DNA of 64,000 bases, taken from the NCBI GenBank assembly GCA_905221605.1, contig CAJNDS010002260.1:1-64000 (forward strand), given 5' to 3'. Origin of the DNA: Symbiodinium natans. Lineage: Eukaryota > Sar > Dinophyceae > Suessiales > Symbiodiniaceae. Below the pieces are notes generated by a model that saw nothing but the letters and a program-made list of their open reading frames with translations, was not told the DNA's origin and did not search any database. Shown here one piece after another: positions 35,801 to 45,580 of this stretch; the first letter of the stretch is position 1, and each line of letters opens with the position of its first letter. Position numbers and translations under genes: made by a program.

Positions 35801-38294
35801 CCCCCCCCCCCCTGTGGTTCATGGTGGGTTTTGGGGTCCCCTCCCCCCCCCCCTGTGGTTCATGGTCCGTGGTTCATGGGTTTGTGGTTTAGGGGTTTAG
35901 GGTTAGGCTGTAGAGTTCAGGGTTTTCACTCTGGTCCATTGGTTCATTGTGGGTTTAGAGTTTAATCAGGGTTCAAGGTTTGGGGTAATGGTAGGTTTAC
36001 GGTTTCCCCTCTCCCCCCTGTGGTTCGTGCTGAGTTTACGCTTCAGGGTTCAGGGTTAAAGCGGCTAAGGTTTCGGGTTTACCCTTCTCCCTCCTGTCGT
36101 TCATTTGGTGGGTTTAGGTTTTAGGGCTTAGGGTTCAGGGTGTGGGGTTTAGACTGAGGTTTCTCTGTCCTCCCCTGTGGTCCGTGGTGTTTAACAGACA
36201 GGGGTTGGGGGGGGTTGCCGTGGGCGGGGGGATACCATGGGGGGGGGGGGGGGGGGGGCGATTACGCGCAACGCGGGCGCATATAGATCCTCAAGTCGTA
36301 GGATGCCCGTATAGTAGGGACTCCAACAATGTACCCCGAATTTCGGAAAACCCCCCTTGCTTAGCGTTTAGGCTTCAGGGGGCCCCCCCCTTCCCCCCCT
36401 TCCCCCCTCTTCCCCCCTCTTCCCCCCCCCTTCCCCCCCCTGCCCCCCCCCCCTGTTCCACCAGCCGGGGCGCCTTCAGCTCTTTGACGTTCATGCTGCT
36501 GTAGTCGGGAACCGCCTTGCAGGAGGACCGGCCAGTGGACCTGCGCCAAGTTGATCTACGGCTTGAAACCCCCCCTGTTACAATATACGACCTAGCATTA
36601 GCATTTGCCCACTGTTACAACATACTCCCGGCATGAATTGTGTACAAGAAGAACTTGTAGTGCTGGAGGACTGGGGGTGTTCAATTGTGTGCTTCCTGCC
36701 CCCAATGTGTATCCCAGGAGAACCTGTGACAACTTGCCGATGATGGACCATAAGGCATGACCTGCAGCCCTCGGACTCAGATTGTGAGTCGGGGCCGTAA
36801 GGGACGCGAGATCGCAAGACCCGACTGGAGGGGAGGGGGGGTGGCACATGTTTGAACGTCTTCAACCTCTTGTTCGTCCCAACTAGCTACGAGTAACCGC
36901 ATGGCGGTGGATTTAACATGTCATTGAGCTCATATCGGTGACCCGAAGCGCGACCCCATCGACTGAAATACGACCCTAAACCCAAGATTGAAACCCTGAG
37001 AATGTGTTAAAAGTACCCCGAGAAGGCCATGTGTTTTTGTTGGCGGCCGTCCACAAGCACCGCAAATGGCCTTCTTGCCCAGCCGGAGCGAAACGTGGGC
37101 AACGTAAACGACGGAGACGACAACCAATGGACAGCCTCTTTTCAGGATGTGGTCATTTCTCAAAGATGATGGTGGGGGGGGGGGGGGGGGTTTTAGCGGT
37201 TTAAGGTTTTAGAGTTTTGGGGGGAAGGGGGTTAAAGGCTTTAGGGTTGAGGGCGCAGACCTCCCGCACTGGCACGGGATGGTGTGGCTAGGTTCTTCGC
37301 ATGGCGCTTGGGGAATGAGAAGTTTAAAATATGCAGTTACCTTCCGGGTGTGTTCGACCGTGCTTTTTTAACTTTCTAAACAATTCCAGAACCTTTCTGG
37401 GGTGCCAAGCTGGGGGAGAGACAAGAAGCTGATGAGATGCACTTGGTAAAATTCTTGATTGGCATGCCCGGCTAAAGAAGTACAGCTACATGGTCACTTC
37501 TCGAAGATATGGTCCTTTTGGGGACCCTTCTTATAAGGCGGCCCCTCTTATTTAGGGTACCCAGAAAGGGCCTTCCTAAGAACCAAAAACATCAAACCCC
37601 ACAAGCCCCAAAACGTTTCAAACCCTAAGCCCCCCCTTCTGGCACCTGGCTCGCCAGCAACAGAACCAGCGCGCCGGCGAGTCGCCCACGCGAATGCACC
37701 ATGGCTTGGGCCCCTTAGACCACGAATATCCCAAGTAGGGCTGGGGGGTTTAGGGATTTGGGATCATATAGGGTTTAGGGACCACTCCCCCCCCCCCCCC
37801 CCAACACCCATAAAACCGTACCCTCATACCCCTCTCTGAGCCGAATGTCGCTGCAGGCAGATTCTCATCAACCTCCAGTTGCACAGAATCGTGGGCGGGT
37901 GGGGGGGGTGGGGGAAGATGCTCTGCATTGTTTACGTTGTGGCCCATGATCCCTAAACCCTAAACCCTAAACCCTAAACCCTAAACCCTAAACAACTGGT
38001 TACTCCTCAGTTGCCAGCAACCGCCCCCCCCCCCCCCTTTGCAAAGGGCCCCCGACTTGAGGGAAGTCGCATCCAGCAGCACAGGTTGAGGCGGGCCCTC
38101 GTCAAAGGAGTACTGCCTCAGGCGCAAGGGCTCCAAGATGCCCTGAACCCTGAACCCTAAGACCCTAAGACCCTAAGACCCTAAGACCCTAAGACCCTAA
38201 AACCCTAAAACCCTAAAACCCTAAAACCCTAAAACCCTAAAACCCTAAAACCCTAAACTATGGAGTCCAGGAGTGTATTCCCCCTCACAAAAAC

Positions 38295-38382
<88 letters not shown>

Positions 38383-38829
38383 GAGGTGAGCACAGCAAAG
38401 CGGGCTGGATCATGACAAGGGAGTTCATGGTGTTCTCCCGCAGGATCAGCCTTGCAAGGTACTCTCTCTTTAGGGTTTCGGGCTTAGGGCTTCGGGCTCA
38501 GGGCTTAGGGATTCTGAGATGTTTGAGACAAGGGCATTCGATAATAGGCTGTCTCGTCCGGGCTGGCATTGAACGTTTGCAGGAAGTTGCTCCGCCGCAA
38601 GTGGTACCTAGGCGAGCAGGCCAGGAAGAAATAACTTCGATGGACCCACAAGAACCACAAAGCAAGCGAAGAGCAAGAAAGCGCAAAAAACGCGAATGGC
38701 ACTGGAGAACCGACACAGGATTCATGGAAGCAGCGATTCTTGTTCCACGCAAGCCGAGCCCCTGGCATGAACTGAGGGAAGATGGACAACTCGGGGCTCA
38801 AGTGAAAACTCGAGGGGTCGTCCTGGCCA
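32820..38829 (-). CDS. SEC23: Protein transport protein SEC23, C-terminal part (about ten exons)
   Basis: SEC23 is the GTPase-activating inner-coat subunit of COPII vesicles at the ER. Minus-strand exons in order, each matching the conserved family: 38,765-38,829 (DDPSSFHLSPELSIFPQFM); 38,530-38,606 (HLRRSNFLQTFNASPDET); 38,388-38,453 (RENTMNSLVMIQPALL); 38,053-38,140 (QYSFDEGPPQPVLLDATS); 34,085-34,142 (PNVILLLDAFFHVVIW); 33,588-33,625 (EEYANFKALARVL); 33,471-33,538 (APAEDAKHILADRFPAHG); 33,288-33,352 (GGSQARFLTSK); and 32,820-32,893 (VVITDDVSLKVFMEHL). These cover the helical and gelsolin-like C-terminal domains. The N-terminal zinc finger and trunk domain were not found in the window, so the gene may start upstream or be a 3' copy. 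The introns contain a poly-A tract, CCCTAAA arrays, poly-C runs and a MITE. One intron is about 3.9 kb and holds other exon-like sequence. Confidence 0.85.
32910..32970 (-). CDS. Exon-like fragment inside the SEC23 region
   Basis: Reads EEFSDKLSLVERLTMLQ on the minus strand. It does not match SEC23 at this position and could be a variable linker exon or chance. Confidence 0.25.
34738..35050 (-). CDS. Exon-like sequence nested in a SEC23 intron
   Basis: Minus-strand frame of 99 codons from a Met at 35,037 (MSRIWAFDARSPYLNDQGLL, then CLDGKARTGDWEKAKRLLRF). The frame also opens upstream through a CAG acceptor directly next to the MITE at 35,047. Not recognised. Other exon-like pieces on the same strand in this intron are 35,341-35,410 (VLIERLQAHDADAAAWLKEA), 36,460-36,540 (DYSSMNVKELKAPRLVE, resembling the start of a SAP-type helix pair) and 37,030-37,150. 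They could be a nested gene or lineage-specific SEC23 insert exons. Confidence 0.35.
35047..35118. mobile_element. MITE, CTGGTTCTT family
   Basis: Begins CTGGTTCTTCGTAGGGAA and ends TTCCCTACTAAGAACCAG, with TATATAATCC in the centre. A second copy is at 59,439-59,536. Confidence 0.8.
35271..35344 (-). repeat. CCCTAAA array
   Basis: About ten tandem heptamers in an intron of the SEC23 region. Confidence 0.9.
35412..37200. repeat. Cluster of poly-C/poly-G homopolymer runs
   Basis: Runs of 10-24 C or G at about 35,416, 35,770, 35,800, 35,848, 36,238, 36,380-36,455 and 37,173. They are mixed with degenerate TTTAGGG DNA in the large SEC23 intron. Confidence 0.8.
37510..37580. mobile_element. Possible MITE remnant
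   Basis: CCTTTTGGGGACCCTTCTTA with a complementary region GGGTACCCAGAAAGGG about 40 bases on. Similar wording (ATTTAGGGCACCCAGAAAG) occurs near 33,215-33,235. Confidence 0.35.
37953..37995 (-). repeat. CCCTAAA array
   Basis: Six tandem heptamers in the SEC23 region. Confidence 0.85.
38140..38262 (-). repeat. CCCTAAGA and CCCTAAAA octamer arrays
   Basis: Six CCCTAAGA units followed by about nine CCCTAAAA units, in the SEC23 intron directly upstream (gene sense) of the GPPQPVLLD exon. Confidence 0.9.
38296..38381 (+). repeat. Poly-A tract of about 85 bases
   Basis: Uninterrupted A run in a SEC23 intron, immediately next to the exon carrying NSLVMIQPALL. It reads as poly-T in the gene sense, so it is not the tail of this transcript. 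Confidence 0.9.
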
Positions 38830-39039
38830 CAAAGGCATCACGGGCCTATGACAGTCCAACAGATCATTCTGCACGTTGTTTACGATTCTTATGTCTCGGG
38901 GTCGTTTTGTGTGTTGTTTCGTGTCTGATGCTTCTGTTTTCCCTTTTTCTCGTTTTTGGGAGCCGTTCTTGCAAAAGGCGATTCTTTCGTTGAGAGGGTT
39001 TAGGGGGCTCTATTCAGGGTTCTGCTTGCAAGGCCCGGT

Positions 39040-40800
39040 TTTGCGCCAGTGATAAAGATGTCTCATCTCTCGTCAAGAGAACAAACAGAGCATGCCATCA
39101 GCCACATGCAGCGGATTTCGGGCGAGGCGCACGTGCTGGGACATGAGCTGCTGGTATGGCTCCTTCAGTAGTTTCCCAAATGCTACCGACAAATGTCCCT
39201 TCTGCACGCGTCTCGCTCCAGTGCTCACAATCTCCTGGCGCCACTGGTACACTTAAGGGCTCAGAACATATCTCTGGCATAATCGGGGGCCAGGGGCTCA
39301 TGAGCTGCGGGCTGCAATGTGCGCATGCTTTGCTGGAATCGAATTATGGTTCAGCAGCTCAACTGTAAGGTTGACGAGGTTTGCTCAGCTTCCTCTAATC
39401 TCGGATTGGCAGACTCACGGGACACAAGGCCAGGAAGGGTCGGATTGCCTGGCCTCTGTGCGAAATCCTCTCTCATCTCTCCGAACGGCCCGCCGAAGAG
39501 AGCAGTGTCGCATAATAAGGTTCCACTGCTTCGGCGCCATTCCCTTGAAATTCAAATATCGCTGCTAAGAGAGCCAGTTCGGCCGACATCCGTCAGACGT
39601 CTGAGCAGGACTGGCAGATGGAAGTTGGAATCTGTCAGCGCCTTGCACTGGCAGCTGACGCACACCGCGAGCCTTGCGACATCTTCTCATCTGAAAAGTT
39701 GTTCTAGAGGTCCTTTAAGGAACTAAATGGGAACCTACCTTGAGGACATCTTCTCATCCGTAAAGATCTTCTAGAGATCCTTTAAGGAACTACAGGGGAG
39801 CGTACCTTGAGGCATGTTCAAAAAACGGGCGAGCAGGCGCAGCTGACAGTCGGCAATGGCGGCCTTAAAAATGAAAACTGAAGATAGAACTGACCAGAAC
39901 ACACTTGGGCCGTGCGAACTGGAAGGGGGGAAAGGTGTGAAACATGGCTCACAAGTCTCCGGCTGTTGATTCATCCTGACCCTGCGCTGATCCGTCAAAG
40001 ACCCGCCGTGGAAATGTCAGAATGTTGGAGGATGTTGCCAGCAACGCTTCTTACCTCAGTGCCATGAAGGACACAATCTTCTGCTTTCAGAATGTGGGGG
40101 GGGGGGGTTTACGAACACAAGGGAGCCCGAACTTGGACCCCACAAATTGTAGGATTCCCTGTTCATCAGAACCCCTAAACCCTAAACCCTAAACCCCAAA
40201 CCCTGAACCCTAAGGTACCCCCCCCCCCCAATTTCGGAACCACCCCCCCCCCTCCCCAATTTTGGGGGGACGAAATCCAGGGCCAAAGGGCAGGCTGAAG
40301 ATGATCGACATCTCACCGGCAATGGTCATGCCGAGAGTGCCGGGCTTCTCCTCCACTTTGATGACCGGAGATGGATAAGCCTTGGCCTCTTCACGTATAA
40401 AACGATGACAATAATAATACTAATAATAATTGCAAAATAATAATGAATAATAATGAATATAGTAGTAATCATAATAATTATAGTAATCATAATAGTAATA
40501 ATAATAATCATAATAGTAATAATAATAAACAGAGCTCATGCCACATCTTTCTCATGCAGTGACAATGCCAAGGGCCTTGGCGTGTTCCTGCAGCATGCTT
40601 GCTTGCTTGAGCATCACATACCCCGCAATGTCGTTCATGACCTTGGCTCTCCATTCAGCACATGGTGGGGGGGCGTTCCTTCCTTCTTGGGGGGGAGATT
40701 TCGAAAAGCTAGGGGCTGGGAGGGGACTCTCTTGTGGCAAGGCTGTGCCCGTCTGCGCTGTCGAACAGAGAAACCACAAACTCATGCGTGGTATGCAACT
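39040..40800 (-). CDS. Exon-like pieces of an unknown gene
   Basis: Minus-strand pieces with protein character: 40,552-40,680 (VMNDIAGYVMLKQASMLQEH); 40,262-40,395 (AYPSPVIKVEEKPGTLGMTI, then AGEMSIIFSLPFGPG); about 40,055-40,095 (LKAEDCVLHGTE before a GTAAGA donor); 39,808-39,870 (AIADCQLRLLARFLNMPQ before GTACGC); 39,285-39,355 (ELLNHNSIPAKHAHIAA); and 39,040-39,200 (VAFGKLLKEPYQQLMSQHV, then RLARNPLHVADG). They may be upstream exons of the SEC23 locus or another gene; none matches the SEC23 trunk as I know it. An ATAATA-rich intron lies at 40,400-40,530. Confidence 0.4.
39690..39815. repeat. ~70-bp tandem duplication
   Basis: Two copies of GACATCTTCTCATC-TTCTAGAG-TCCTTTAAGGAACTA-TACCTTGAGG, about 70 bases apart, lying across a presumed exon-intron junction. 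Confidence 0.75.
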
Positions 40801-40803
40801 GGT

Positions 40804-40882
40804 GCTTGGAGGTCTTAAGGGCCTATAAGTGGGCTATAAGTACGGTTACAACTGGTTGATACAGTACCATGAACCTCCAAGC
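40804..40882. mobile_element. MITE, TTGGAGGT family
   Basis: Begins GCTTGGAGGTC and ends GTACCATGAACCTCCAAGC. Relative of the element at 21,627-21,769. Confidence 0.65.
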
Positions 40883-40889
40883 ATGATCC

Positions 40890-42250
40890 TAAACCATAAA
40901 CCAACCATAAACCTCTCCTCATCTTCATGGAACCGGTATCGCTGGCATCGACCAAAGATGCTCTCTTGGCAGTTTCAATATGCAGCTTCCGGCTTTCCCC
41001 GCCTTACATAAACCATGGACATTTGAAGTTGACTTACAATTGTCGGCATGTTGGCTTTCTTGTACCCTAAGCTACAGGGTAGTGGAGGCGTCGCAGATCA
41101 CATCCCATTTTGTTTCATGGTCCTGCAGGGCCTCACCTTGAAGCCCTAGCCACCCGAGAGACATCTTTCAGCTAAACCCTGAACTTACACCCAAGCCCGA
41201 AAGCCCCAAACGTGCCCGCTGTTTCCACTCGCAAGACCTAACCCTTGGATTATCCGTGCCGATGGTCTCATCCAGCTGAGGGCACCTTGATTTGACAGCC
41301 TCTACAGAACCTGGGTCCGCGCGGCGTAAACCGAAGCCTCTTCAGAACATGCCGGTAAGGCATGGTAAGGCCATGGCATGTTCAGGAGGTGTTGTCTTGA
41401 AGTGCTCCATCAAGTTCAAGTACGCCTGAGAAAGCCAGCGCACGGTATATGAACAAAGAAAACAACCCCCCCCCCCCCCCACCACTTTGCCAACCTGTGC
41501 AGCTCAGTTTCAACTAGCAAGCACCCAACATGCAGCGAGGAAATTCAGACTTCAATATTGCCTGACTCCCTATATGGACTGCCTATGGACACTCCCGTGA
41601 ACCACTCGGAAGAACCTGTCAGAGTTTCCCCGATGATGAGCTATGAGCCCTCTATGGAACTCCTATGTGCCCTACCTCCTATGCACTCCTTGTGGATCCC
41701 TTGTGTGGCCTGTGTGGACCCCTATGAGTTGTGTTTTGGATGCCTTGGAAAGCCTGAGAGCCTTGGAAACCTTGTGGCGGCACTCGGGTTCCGAGGTGGC
41801 TTTAGGGTTCAAGTTCATATTATGTTTGGGTTTAGGGTTTAGGGTTTAAGGTTTAGGGCTAGAGACACTGTTGCTCACACCAAAGCATGAAGTGAAGCTG
41901 AAGCTTGGGTACGCAGACAAGGCTGCGACCAGGAACTGCCCACAACAAAAGCACCGGAACTACTCCATTGGTCCACGACAGCGGAACACACAAGTTGCAC
42001 ACGACAAGTTGCTAAAAACGCATAAACCTGGAAGCTAGAAGACCAGGGAGGTACCAGGGAGACGCAATCCCAAGTTGACAGCAGTGAAACTATCGGCAGC
42101 ATACGTCTGTAATCGGCACAGGCGCCTGCAAGAACGTGAACACATCGCCGGCCGTAAGCAAGTAACAACGTGCCTGCGTCCAGATAGGGTTTGGCCGCAC
42201 AGGGGAATTCTCTCATATTCAACTCATCAGAGGTACAACAGCTCTTCATG
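40890..42250. other. No supported gene
   Basis: Holds a poly-C run at 41,466-41,480 and a TTTAGGG patch at 41,826-41,860. Frames on both strands at 41,875-42,350 overlap each other, and neither is convincing. Confidence 0.35.
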
Positions 42251-42469
42251 TCTATCCTGGCATGCCCTGGGCATGCAACGCCACCAGACAGCGAGCAAAG
42301 TCCGTAGCCTCCATGAAGTTCGACAGCGTCCGACCAGGTTGCCTGCAAAGCTCGGCGTTGGTTCTACACGCTACTGCGTATATGGTGTGAGGCACTGGCT
42401 TTCCGAAGCCCTCCAGCAGCTTCTCAGCATTCTGACCAGTCAACAGCGCGTAGGTCACCTGCTGATGCA

Positions 42470-42640
42470 GCAATGCAATGTCAATGCAATGGCAACGCAG
42501 GGCAAGGCAGTGGCCACGCAGTGGTCGCGCAGCGGCAACGCAGTGGCCGCTCAGAGTTCACTCAATGGCCACGCAATTGCAACGCAGTGGCAACGCAAAT
42601 GGCAACGCACTGGCAACGCAATGGCGATGAGGTTGCACAG
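42470..42640. repeat. GCAACGCAGTGGC minisatellite
   Basis: Tandem variants of GGCAACGCA(G/A)TGGC. They give an artificial Ala/Gln/Trp-rich plus-strand frame. Confidence 0.75.
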
Positions 42641-42689
42641 CTGCACCAGTGCATGCTCTTGTGTGTTGCGGTCCAGTTGCAGCGTCGGG

Positions 42690-42830
42690 CTCCAGGCCAT
42701 CCTTGATGATCCTGAACATCCAGTCCTCAATGCCACCGAATGGTACACCGGGGCACACTACTTTTCGATGCAGTCTGGACGAGGTCTTGAGAACTTCCCC
42801 GTGACACGGCGCACCTCTCAATTCCAACGC
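42690..42830 (-). CDS. PPR-protein exon
   Basis: Reads GGIEDWMFRIIKDGLEPDAA, the second helix and turn of a pentatricopeptide repeat (A-E-W--M---G--PD). PPR proteins bind organelle RNA one base per repeat and are numerous in dinoflagellates. It is followed downstream by the minisatellite at 42,470-42,640. Confidence 0.55.
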
Positions 42831-42954
42831 AGTTTTAGATATACATCAAAAGCAATAACCATCTGAATACTAATACTAGTAAGAATCATAATCATCATCA
42901 TAATCTTAATCATAATCATAATCATAATCATAATCATAAATATAATGTCCACAA

Positions 42955-43065
42955 TCCGAGCCGCCATCGCCAGCTCTGGTTGATTGGCCTGGAGGAAGCA
43001 GCCGGCCATGCAGTTGTAGGTGACGGTGCTCGGCACCAGGCCTGCATTGCCGCACTTTAGGTGTG
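42955..43065 (-). CDS. PPR-protein exon
   Basis: Reads AGLVPSTVTYNCMAGCFLQA followed by NQPELAMAARIV: the end of one repeat (G-VP---TYN-M) and most of the next helix pair. It is preceded in the gene sense by a TTTAGGG array at 43,080-43,210 in the intron. Confidence 0.6.
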
Positions 43066-43079
43066 CTATCTGGTTTAGG

Positions 43080-43210
43080 GTGTAGGGTTTCGGGTCGTTT
43101 AGGGTTTAGGGTTTAGGGTTTAGGGCTTAGGGCTTAGGGTTTAGGGTTTAGGGTTTAGGGTTTAGGGTTTCGGGTTTAGGGTTTAGGGTTTAGGGCGTAG
43201 GGCTTAGGGC
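43080..43210 (+). repeat. TTTAGGG array in PPR intron
   Basis: About 17 heptamers with a few TTTCGGG and CTTAGGG variants. Confidence 0.9.
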
Positions 43211-43509
43211 TTAAGGGTTTGGGTGGGATGGTCGACCCGGGGGGTGGGGTGGGGGAGCGAAAGGCGGGCACTCCCGGCACCTAGGTGAGCATGCTTAGTG
43301 CGAAGGCTCTCTTGGTGGGACTGCCTGGGATTCTTGGGACCCCGGCCTCGGGGGTTGCGTGGTGGTGCGAAAGACTTTTTTTGACGTTCGTTGCAACCCG
43401 CGAGCCCTGACGGACCCCTTTTTCCCAAACCGCCTGAAGCGCTTCTCCTGCAGAGTCGGGCGGCTTGAGCCGGAGGCTCTTGAAGTCAGGGGGTTTGGGG
43501 GTTGAGGGT

Positions 43510-43640
43510 TCCAAGCAAAAAGGCTCTCATCGTCCAGGCCTTTCGAGGTCAGCACCGAGAACCAAAGCTGGGCAGCTGCCGTGTTGCCGTGCACAGCGCA
43601 GGCCTGCAAGAGGCCTCGGGGCTCAAGAGATGTGGCGGGC
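43510..43640 (-). CDS. PPR-protein exon beside the viral element
   Basis: Reads LLQACAVHGNTAAAQLWFSV then LTSKGLDDESLFAW, a near-complete PPR unit (L--AC--HGN---A--WF---). It ends about 55 bases from the left end of the integrated virus. The PPR exon at 57,185-57,285 lies as close on the other side, so both probably belong to one interrupted gene. Confidence 0.6.
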
Positions 43641-43689
43641 TGTTCTCTAAATTAGGTCTCTTTCTGGGGGCATCGATGAATAACAGGCG

Positions 43690-43694
43690 AATAA
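43690..43694. repeat. Target-site duplication, left copy
   Basis: AATAA directly abutting the left terminal repeat; the same word abuts the right end at 57,139-57,143. Confidence 0.65.
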
Positions 43695-43929
43695 AGTCAG
43701 AGACCCCTTTGCCCCTTTTGGGTAATAATGCCACCGTCAACCCATTAGATGATCATTCCTAGGGTCCCCCCTACACTTCACCGATATACCACTACTACTT
43801 CCCCATGATCAACACAATTCTCGGAATAACCATGACCCCATCTATTTTCTCTAAGGTGGCATTATTAGCCAAAATAGGCAAGGGATTACTTGTAGAATTT
43901 GGTTCAGGGTTTAGGGTTAAGGGTTGTAA
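43695..43929. repeat. Left terminal inverted repeat of the PLV
   Basis: Aligns without gaps, inverted, to 56,904-57,138. Within it, an internal inverted pair (around 43,706-43,735 and 43,854-43,885, core TGCC-CTTTTGGGTAATAATG) lets the end fold on itself. This left copy is slightly more degraded at its inner end. Confidence 0.95.
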
Positions 43930-44098
43930 CCACATTGTAATTAAAATAACTGCTTATGTATTATAATTACATTATAACTATGCAGTTTGAGGAGACTATG
44001 GAGCTATCATCTCACCTAGGAACTCTGACGTTGCTTGTAAATACTCATAATGTAATTGTTTGTCTATTTTTACACGATATTGTAAATAATATATGATC

Positions 44099-44577
44099 TT
44101 AAAAAATATGATATACTCTTTGATAACAATAGAAATAACCACATAAGGTATCTTTGTAATAATTCTTTTTCTCCTGATGCCATTGATAGAAGTCAAATGT
44201 ATCTAGGTTCTCATACATTGTTTTCATTTCAATATGTAACTCAAGTGTATAATCTTTCTTTTGAACATCATCTCGCATTATTTCATGAACTTCATCATAT
44301 TCTGTGTATTTGTTTAACTTAGTAAATGGTAATATATAATCATCAAACAAATTTCTTAACTTACAACATTTATCACAACCATAGTAATCTACAATCTGAT
44401 CTTTACAAATATTTAAGACATCACGCTTACTTAGTAAAGCTTTCTGCATGTTCTTAACTGGGTTACACTTATCACATCTACTGAAACAGTTATTGATATC
44501 TGACTATAGAAATCTGTTCCATCATATTCACTCTCACTTTCATATTCACTCTCACTTTCATATTCACTCTCACTCAT
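44099..44577 (-). pseudogene. PLV gene, CxxC zinc-binding protein, frameshifted
   Basis: The Met at 44,577 starts an acidic repeat (three SESEYE units). After about 25 codons the frame must shift once, near 44,495, to continue as RCDKCNPVKNMQKAL and then YYGCDKCCKLRNLFDDY and a charged C-terminus ending at 44,099. The paired CDKC motifs suggest a zinc ribbon. The span is not a multiple of three, in line with one single-base indel. Function unknown. Confidence 0.5.
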
Positions 44578-44660
44578 TACCACGATAATATATAAGTTGT
44601 TATTTCTTTAAGTCATTTTCCTCAGAAATATGATATTCTTAAGATTTACTGCATCGCGGT

Positions 44661-44853
44661 TTATTTGACAGACTTATCCAAGCATTCAGAACAAGGCGCA
44701 GTGTATTTAACATAATAATAAGAATGCCTACCAGCGTAATAGCAACGCTTTATTTTTGTCTTGCTTACAACGATAACACTTCCTGGTAACAACATTATTT
44801 GTTTCAGTATATGGATCAAAATCAACTAATATCTTATTTACTTTTATTGTCAT
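44661..44853 (-). pseudogene. PLV small zinc-ribbon protein, frameshifted
   Basis: Starts MTIKVNKILVDFDPYTETN and contains CYRCK. After one frame change near 44,760 it continues with a Tyr-rich stretch (YYAGRHSYYYVKYTA) and CSEC, ending at 44,661. Two CxxC pairs about 28 residues apart fit a small zinc ribbon. Too short to be listed by an ORF finder in its broken state. Confidence 0.5.
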
Positions 44854-45074
44854 TATATTAGTAATACACACATTTTCATAATGCGAGATTATGAAAAACT
44901 GCTGAAGTTTGCATTCCCTAAGATTTAATGAAGCTAATTACGAATTAATATCATTTCCACACTCTTATGGTGTGCTTATGAGTCTGTTCATGACACGGGA
45001 GCCATGGGACCTTCTAGATGTCTGGGCAGGGGAACTATACACTGTCAATACACATGAGAGTTTAATCCATAATA

Positions 45075-45419
45075 TTAATTATTCTTCAAAATATTTACAT
45101 CTTTGTCTATCCTTTCAACATCCTCCTCCACTTTTTCTAATCTCTCTTCTGGTGTAGGCTTTCGCGATCCCCATCCGGCGGTAGCTGTATCAACACCTTC
45201 ATTATCTTGTGAGTTTGTTTTAAAGATGTCGTTTTCATCGGGGGTTATTCCTCTTCCCATCTTCCAACTACTCCTGTCTTCAATTATTGTTTTACCTTCG
45301 TTGTTTATCTTAGTTTCTTTGTGAAAAGTCTTTTTTCTACATTTACAAGGTAGACAGTTTAATCCATCTGTGTTTAAGTGGAACCCACCTTCGTTAGTTT
45401 CCCTATGATTGTCGCTCAT
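45075..45419 (-). CDS. PLV hypothetical protein, 114 aa
   Basis: Intact frame from MSDNHRETNEGG. It has a Cys-containing LPCKCRKKTF near residue 25 and a C-terminal amphipathic coiled coil (EERLEKVEEDVERIDKDVNI). Upstream is AAATCTAAGAAAG, a TCTA-bearing AT-rich segment shared with other genes here. Its start overlaps the end of the small gene at 45,403-45,548. Function unknown. Confidence 0.6.
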   Translation of the reverse strand: MSDNHRETNEGGFHLNTDGLNCLPCKCRKKTFHKETKINNEGKTIIEDRSSWKMGRGITPDENDIFKTNSQDNEGVDTATAGWGSRKPTPEERLEKVEEDVERIDKDVNILKNN

Positions 45420-45548
45420 TATACTTTCTTAGATTTTTTAAATACTCAAGAACTGCCTTAAGCAATTCTAAAGAAGCGGCGCAACACCTTTTAAGCTTGG
45501 TGTCTCAATTTCTTCAATCTCCTCTATCGTTTCCAAATACCTATCCAT
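45403..45548 (-). pseudogene. PLV small coiled-coil protein, frameshifted
   Basis: Starts MDRYLETIEEIEEIETPSL. A one-base frame change then gives an amphipathic helix (LELLKAVLEYLKNLRKYNER) that stops inside the first codons of the next gene. About 48 residues. Function unknown. Confidence 0.4.
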
Positions 45549-45580
45549 TATATTAAAAGATATTTTTCTCTTATTTGTTA

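Noticed and set aside
38412-38993. Plus-strand frame of 193 codons with a hydrophobic C-terminus
   Set aside because: The minus strand of the same bases carries clear SEC23 exons (HLRRSNFLQTFNASP, DDPSSFHLSPELS), so the plus frame is a shadow.
42075-42866. Plus-strand frame of 263 codons
   Set aside because: It runs through a GCAACGCAGTGG minisatellite and opposite PPR exons; composition is not protein-like outside the repeat.
44909-45157. Plus-strand frame of 82 codons inside the virus
   Set aside because: Overlaps the end of an intact minus-strand viral gene, and its sequence is not virus-like. Kept out for lack of support.
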